Shown: piece after piece, positions 32,240 to 36,787 of the stretch
Layout of the letters: the number at the start of each line of letters is the position of its first letter
Position numbering within the stretch: position 1 is the stretch's first letter
DNA from: Candidatus Gemmiger excrementipullorum
GTDB lineage: Bacteria > Bacillota > Clostridia > Oscillospirales > Ruminococcaceae
Assembly: GCA_019115045.1 (NCBI GenBank)
Contig: DXEI01000080.1
Span: 1 to 36,787 of the forward strand
Length of the DNA: 36,787 nucleotides
Direction: 5' to 3'
The notes under the pieces: model-generated
Databases searched by the model: none
Told to the model about the DNA's origin: nothing
What the model saw: only the letters and a program-made list of their open reading frames with translations
Translations under genes and position numbers: made by a program

Positions 32240-33190
32240 TCAGTCTTCCGCGGCGGTCTCGGCGGTCGCCTCGGCGTCGTACAGGCTCTGTTTGGTCACG
32301 GCAAAGGCGTTTTTGTGGTCGGCGTTGACCTCGTACACGACGCTGGGGTCGCTGCTGGCCCGCAGGTAGCAGGCGCCGTCGTCCCCCGGCGTCTCGTTGC
32401 CGAAGCGCACCGTCAGCGCCGTGCCGTCGGTAAAGCTGAGCACCGCGACGACGTCGGGGTGCGTCAGCCCGTAGCCGCCGTCCTCCGGCGCGGTGATGGT
32501 CCACTCCGTCTGCAAATTGCACAGTGTGTTGGCCATTTTCTGCACAGCGTCCTGGTCCAGCGGGTAGTCCGGCTCACCGTCCAGCGTCCACTCGCCGTCG
32601 GTATGGGTAAAGGTCAGCGCGCCGACTTCCATCTCGGCCACATCGTCCGCCGTCTTGTCGGTCAGGGTCTGGGGCTCATAGAGGTCCCGCGGCGCTTTGC
32701 ACAGGCCGATGAGGTCGTCCTGCGGGATGGTGTACGCCGCGCCGGTCTCGTCGTAGAGATAGTGGATCTCGGCCACGTCGTTGGCGCAGTCCACCGTCAG
32801 CGTGCGGGTCGTCTCGCCGCCGGTCAGCGTAAAGATCATCAGCGGCGTTTCGCTGCGGGCCGGGATCTCGGCCAGTTCATCGCCCTGCAGCCGGCGGTCG
32901 GCCCGCAAGGCGGCGTATTGCTCCACCAGCGCGGCGACGTCTTCCTGATCCAGCGGCAGCGACGGGTCCGACGCCAGCCGCCAGGTCCCGCCGGAGCCTT
33001 TTTGCAGCGTGACTTCGACGTTTTCGCCGCTGTAGCTTACGGTGTCGAGCTCTGCGGCAGTCAAGGGGCACAGCGCGATGCCCGGCAGTTCTTCCTCCTC
33101 TGCCGCGCTGTGCAGCACCGCCAGCAGCACGGCCAGCAGCACCACCACCGCCGCCAGCAGCGCCAGCGGCAGCATCTTTTTGCGTGTCAT
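32240..33190 (-). CDS. DUF4340-like domain protein, membrane-anchored
   Basis: N-terminal TM helix; TWRLASDPSLPLDQEDVAALVEQYAALRADR and YPLDQDAVQKMANTLCNLQTE repeats typical of DUF4340; follows a GldG-like gene. Confidence 0.75.
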   Translation of the reverse strand: MTRKKMLPLALLAAVVVLLAVLLAVLHSAAEEEELPGIALCPLTAAELDTVSYSGENVEVTLQKGSGGTWRLASDPSLPLDQEDVAALVEQYAALRADRRLQGDELAEIPARSETPLMIFTLTGGETTRTLTVDCANDVAEIHYLYDETGAAYTIPQDDLIGLCKAPRDLYEPQTLTDKTADDVAEMEVGALTFTHTDGEWTLDGEPDYPLDQDAVQKMANTLCNLQTEWTITAPEDGGYGLTHPDVVAVLSFTDGTALTVRFGNETPGDDGACYLRASSDPSVVYEVNADHKNAFAVTKQSLYDAEATAETAAED

Positions 33191-33205
33191 AGCGTTTCCT
33201 TTCTG

Positions 33206-34618
33206 TTAACGGCGGCGGCGCACCAGGCAGACGACGGCGCCGGCGATCAGGCAGACGATGGGCAGCACAAAGACAAACAGCACGCCCAGGCCGATGATGG
33301 CCCCCGCCGGCACCGTGAGGGCAGCGGCGCTCATGCTCTTGGCGCTGATGACGGCGGTGGTCTGCTGGCCGTTGCACCAGTTGACGATGCTGCCCAGGAA
33401 CTGCGCGTTGCCGCCGGAGGTGCTCTGGTTGGCGGCCGTCTGCAGCGCGTTGGGGCAGTTGATCCACACCACGCGCGCGCCGGTGGCCTCATTTTCGGCG
33501 GCCGTTGCCACGGCGAAGCTGCCCACGGGGTCGGTGTCGGCCTTCTGCGCGGTCTCGGCCGTGGCGTAGTTTTCCAGCGAGTAGGCGTCCAGGCTGGTCG
33601 TCAGCAGGTCGGTGTGGGTGTAAGCACTGTCGTCCTGCGAGACGATGCCTTGCGCAATGGGCGTGTAGACCATCATGCCGGCGGTCATGCCGGCCAGGAT
33701 CTCGTTGGAAGCGACGTCGGGCAGCAGGTAGGTGGGAGACATGCCGTAGGGGTAGTGGTCACCGTCTGTCTCCACCAGCAGGCCGGGCTGGCGGGTCATG
33801 CCGCAGGAGGCCAGCACACCGTCGAGGTTGGGGGTCTCCAGCGTAAAGTCGGTCACGGCCAGCAGCTTGCCGCCGCCGTCCACATAGGCTTGCAGCAGCG
33901 CGGCTTCGTCGGCTGTCACATCGGCCAGCGGCGCGTTGATGAGCACGACGGACGCATCCGCCGGGATGGACCCGGCCGTGACGAGGTTGAGCGAATCCAC
34001 CGTGACGCCGGCGGCGTCCAGCGTCTCGAGGAAGTCGCTGCCCAGGGCGGTCTCGCCGTGGCCGGCGAGCTCATACAGCCGGTAGCTGGCCGTGCGGGTG
34101 ACCTTGGCCAGCGCCGAGGTCAGCGCGTTTTCGGCCCCAAAGCTGTACTGCTGGGTGCCGTAGTAATAGTAGGCCTCGATGTCCATGGCGTAGAGGTCGC
34201 CGTAATAACTCAGCACCTCGTACTTGTCGCCGCAGACAAGGACGACGCTGCCGGTGGACGCGCCGTCATACTGCTCGGCCAGCGTCGGGTAGAGCACGGG
34301 GTCGCGCTGCTGCCAGCTAAAGTGGCTGCTGGCACCGGCGTAGCGGTCCAAAAGGCGGGTGACGTTGGCGTCCTCCTCGCCCGAGATGGCCAGGTAATAC
34401 GCCTGCACGTCGGTATCCAGTTCCCCCAGCAGGTTTTGGGTCGTATCGCTCAAAGTGAACATACCGCTGGTGGAGATGTCATACTCGGTATACTGGCTGG
34501 GCAGCGCCCGCACCACCAGGTTGACGAGGATGACCGCCGCCAGCACCACCACCGCCAGCGCGGCGGCGTACAGGCCGTTGTGCAGCGTTTTTTTGCTGCT
34601 GTGTTGCGTTTTATCCAT
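33206..34618 (-). CDS. GldG-like ABC-associated protein
   Basis: N-terminal TM, YDISTSGMFTLSDTTQNLLGELDTDVQAYYL, C-terminal TM; follows ABC-2 permease. Confidence 0.8.
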   Translation of the reverse strand: MDKTQHSSKKTLHNGLYAAALAVVVLAAVILVNLVVRALPSQYTEYDISTSGMFTLSDTTQNLLGELDTDVQAYYLAISGEEDANVTRLLDRYAGASSHFSWQQRDPVLYPTLAEQYDGASTGSVVLVCGDKYEVLSYYGDLYAMDIEAYYYYGTQQYSFGAENALTSALAKVTRTASYRLYELAGHGETALGSDFLETLDAAGVTVDSLNLVTAGSIPADASVVLINAPLADVTADEAALLQAYVDGGGKLLAVTDFTLETPNLDGVLASCGMTRQPGLLVETDGDHYPYGMSPTYLLPDVASNEILAGMTAGMMVYTPIAQGIVSQDDSAYTHTDLLTTSLDAYSLENYATAETAQKADTDPVGSFAVATAAENEATGARVVWINCPNALQTAANQSTSGGNAQFLGSIVNWCNGQQTTAVISAKSMSAAALTVPAGAIIGLGVLFVFVLPIVCLIAGAVVCLVRRRR

Positions 34619-34633
34619 CGTTGCAGCCCCCTC

Positions 34634-35497
34634 TCAATGCCAGCGGCGGCGCTCGATGGCCTGCCCGGTGAGGAACAGGAACAGCGCGATGACCGAGAGA
34701 TAGTACACGACGGCCGAAAGGCTGAACATGCCGCCCACGACGCCATTGAACGGCGTGAACAGCGCCAGCGCCGACAATACACTGTCAAACGCCGTGAGCA
34801 GCCACGCCGGGCGCAGCAAAAACAGCACGATGAGCGCCGCGCCGCCGGCGCAGAACACCGTCAGGCCCGCGGCCAGGCTTTTGCACAGCACGCCGACGAG
34901 CACCGACGCAATGAGCAGCACGACGGCGAACACGATAAACGCCAGCAGGTTGCCGCTGGTGAACATCGTCTTGATGCCGTCCATCAGGTAGGCTACTAAC
35001 AGCGCGCCAAAGGTGGCCAGGTAGGCAAGGATCTGGTTTTCGGTCAAAGCCGAGATCCAGGTGCCCACGGCCAGGCAGGCCGCGCCCAGCAGCCAGTAGA
35101 CGAACAGCGCGCTGTACGCCGACACCAGCGAGACATCGCCGAACGCCGTGAGCAGCAGCGGCATGATGAGCGCCACCACGGTGGGCGCGGCAAAGATCAC
35201 GCACTCGGCCAGGAATTTGCCCAGCACGATGCCGGGGATGCTGACCGGGCTGGTGAGCAGCAGCTGGTCGGTTTTGTTGCGGCGTTCCTCGGCAAAGCTG
35301 CGCATGCTGATGGCTGGCAGCAAAAACAGTAAGATCATGGTGGTGGTGTACAGCACCATGGCAAAGTCCGACGAGGCGTACATCAAGTTGCGGTTGGCAA
35401 AGTACAGCCCCAGGAAAAACAGGCTGACCGCCGCCGTGACATAACCGATCATGCCGGTATAGTAGGCTTTGGTCTCGCGCTTAAAGATCGCTGCCAT
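34634..35497 (-). CDS. ABC-2 type permease (GldF-like)
   Basis: MAAIFKRETKAYYTGMIGYVTAAVSLFFLGLYF...MRSFAEERRNKTDQLLLTSPVSIPGIVLGKFLAE; 6-TM-like profile. Confidence 0.87.
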   Translation of the reverse strand: MAAIFKRETKAYYTGMIGYVTAAVSLFFLGLYFANRNLMYASSDFAMVLYTTTMILLFLLPAISMRSFAEERRNKTDQLLLTSPVSIPGIVLGKFLAECVIFAAPTVVALIMPLLLTAFGDVSLVSAYSALFVYWLLGAACLAVGTWISALTENQILAYLATFGALLVAYLMDGIKTMFTSGNLLAFIVFAVVLLIASVLVGVLCKSLAAGLTVFCAGGAALIVLFLLRPAWLLTAFDSVLSALALFTPFNGVVGGMFSLSAVVYYLSVIALFLFLTGQAIERRRWH

Positions 35498-36677
35498 GCG
35501 GTGCATCCCCTTTCTCTTGCATTGGTTCCGGCGTTGCCGGGGTATCTTGTTGCGCCGGGGCGGTTTCTTCGGCGGCGGCGGGCGCACTTTGCGCCGGGGC
35601 GCTGTCCTCTACAGCAGAGGCAGGGTTTTGCGCAGCCGGGGCCGTGGCGGGTGTTTCGGCGTCGTCCGGCGCAGGTTCTGTCGGGGCGGGCTCTTCGGCG
35701 GCAGGCGTTTGCGCCGCGTCCGCCTGCGGGGCGGGGTCGGCGGCGGGCGTTTCGGTCAGCTGCAGGAATACATCCTCCAGGCTCATGGTCTCGGCGCTCA
35801 AGGTCAGCACCGGGCAGCCGGCCTGGGCCAGCGCCAGCGACAGCGCGCCGCGCAGGTCGGTGCCGGCCTCGCTGACAGCGGTAAAGCTGACCTCGCCGCC
35901 TTTTTCGGCGGTAACGCGCAGGTCGCTGAGGCCCGGCACCGCCGCGGCGGCGGCCAGTACGGCCTCACGGCTGCCCTGCGCCGTGGCCGAGATGGTGCCC
36001 CTGGCGGCCAGGCGGCCGGCGAGTTCTTCCGGCGTGCCCTGCGCGATGAGTTTGCCGTGTGCGATGATGAGCACGCGGTCGCAGATGGCCTGCACCTCGC
36101 TGAGGATATGGCTGGACAGAATGACGGTGTGTGTCTTGCCCAGGTCGTGGATGAGGGCGCGGATCTCGATCATCTGCGCCGGGTCCAGGCCGACGGTCGG
36201 CTCGTCCAGGATGATGACCTTGGGCGCGCCCAGCAGCGCCGCCGCAATGCCGACGCGCTGGCGGTAGCCTTTGGACAGGTTGCGGATGAGCCGCCGCTCC
36301 ATGCCCTGCAGCCCGGCGCGGGCCGCGGCTTTTTCTACCGATGCAGCGCGGGCGACCTTTTTGCGCTCGCCCTTGAGCTCCGCCACAAACAGCAGGTATT
36401 CCTGCACGGTCATGTCCTGGTAGAGCGGCGGCTGTTCCGGCAGGTAACCGATGCACGCCTTGGCCTGCATCGGCTCGGCGGCGATGTCGTGCCCGTCCAC
36501 CTTCACGGTACCGGCCGTGGCCGACAGATACCCCGTGATGATGTTCATGGTGGTGGATTTGCCCGCGCCGTTGGGGCCCAGCAGGCCGTAGATGCAGCCA
36601 TCCTGCACGGTGAAGCTGATATCATCCACCGCGACGTGACCGCCGTAACGCTTTGTCAGATGTTCGACTTCGATCAA
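35481..36677 (-). CDS. ABC transporter ATP-binding protein (GldA-like) with long Pro/Ala-rich C-terminal tail
   Basis: GLLGPNGAGKSTTMNIITGYL, LSKGYRQRVGIAAALLGAPKVIILDEPTVGLDPAQ. TTG 36677 (LIEVEHLTKRYG) is the likely start, with GGGAGGG 9 nt upstream; longer ORF to 36731 possible. Confidence 0.9.
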   Translation of the reverse strand: MIEVEHLTKRYGGHVAVDDISFTVQDGCIYGLLGPNGAGKSTTMNIITGYLSATAGTVKVDGHDIAAEPMQAKACIGYLPEQPPLYQDMTVQEYLLFVAELKGERKKVARAASVEKAAARAGLQGMERRLIRNLSKGYRQRVGIAAALLGAPKVIILDEPTVGLDPAQMIEIRALIHDLGKTHTVILSSHILSEVQAICDRVLIIAHGKLIAQGTPEELAGRLAARGTISATAQGSREAVLAAAAAVPGLSDLRVTAEKGGEVSFTAVSEAGTDLRGALSLALAQAGCPVLTLSAETMSLEDVFLQLTETPAADPAPQADAAQTPAAEEPAPTEPAPDDAETPATAPAAQNPASAVEDSAPAQSAPAAAEETAPAQQDTPATPEPMQEKGDAPHGSDL

Positions 36678-36787
36678 AGTGGTACGCCCTCCCCTTTTCT
36701 TGTAAAGTGACCGCGGGCGCAACGCCCGCACCGGGGCAGGCTTGTCCCTGCACCGGCATACGGTTGTTATTATACCGGCAAATTGTG

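Noticed and set aside
32240-36677. Gliding motility machinery
   Set aside because: Only the generic ABC/GldG part is present; no other gliding or type IX secretion genes are visible, so motility is not supported.
1-36787. CRISPR arrays, tRNA/rRNA genes, IS elements, prophage modules, toxin-antitoxin pairs
   Set aside because: No regularly spaced direct repeats, cloverleaf-like genes, transposases, phage structural genes or TA-like gene pairs were recognised in the sequence or ORF track.

Overview
High-GC window, probably a Clostridia/Ruminococcaceae-like Firmicute chromosome (inferred from gene content and style). I saw no mobile element, CRISPR array, tRNA or rRNA. Contents in order: (1) a de novo pyrimidine operon on the minus strand, pyrC-pyrF-pyrK-pyrD-pyrE-carA-carB (carB truncated at the left edge); (2) divergent cysE, a YitT-family protein, a lipoprotein and ung; (3) a nucleoside salvage and uptake block on the minus strand: deoD-cdd-BMP paralog-BMP lipoprotein-ABC ATPase-permease-permease-pyrimidine nucleoside phosphorylase; (4) a PflA-like radical SAM protein, a GH25 lysozyme without an evident signal peptide, and a divergent type IIA topoisomerase pair; (5) a methyltransferase, a phosphohexomutase, ComM/YifB, a glycosyltransferase and a NagZ-like lipoprotein; (6) a Gld-type ABC cluster (ATPase, permease, GldG-like, DUF4340-like). 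The most interesting signals are regulatory. The pyr leader encodes a 25-aa peptide whose stop codon abuts an intrinsic terminator, a layout resembling pyrBI attenuation. A TTGTA-N6-TACAA palindrome is shared by the pyrE-proximal region and the nucleoside-transporter promoter region. A three-segment AGGGGGC/GCCCCCT/AGGGGGC switch-like structure overlaps the RBS of the lysozyme gene. Two divergent promoters appear to share one palindromic -35 hexamer. All calls were made by eye; no database search or folding was run.
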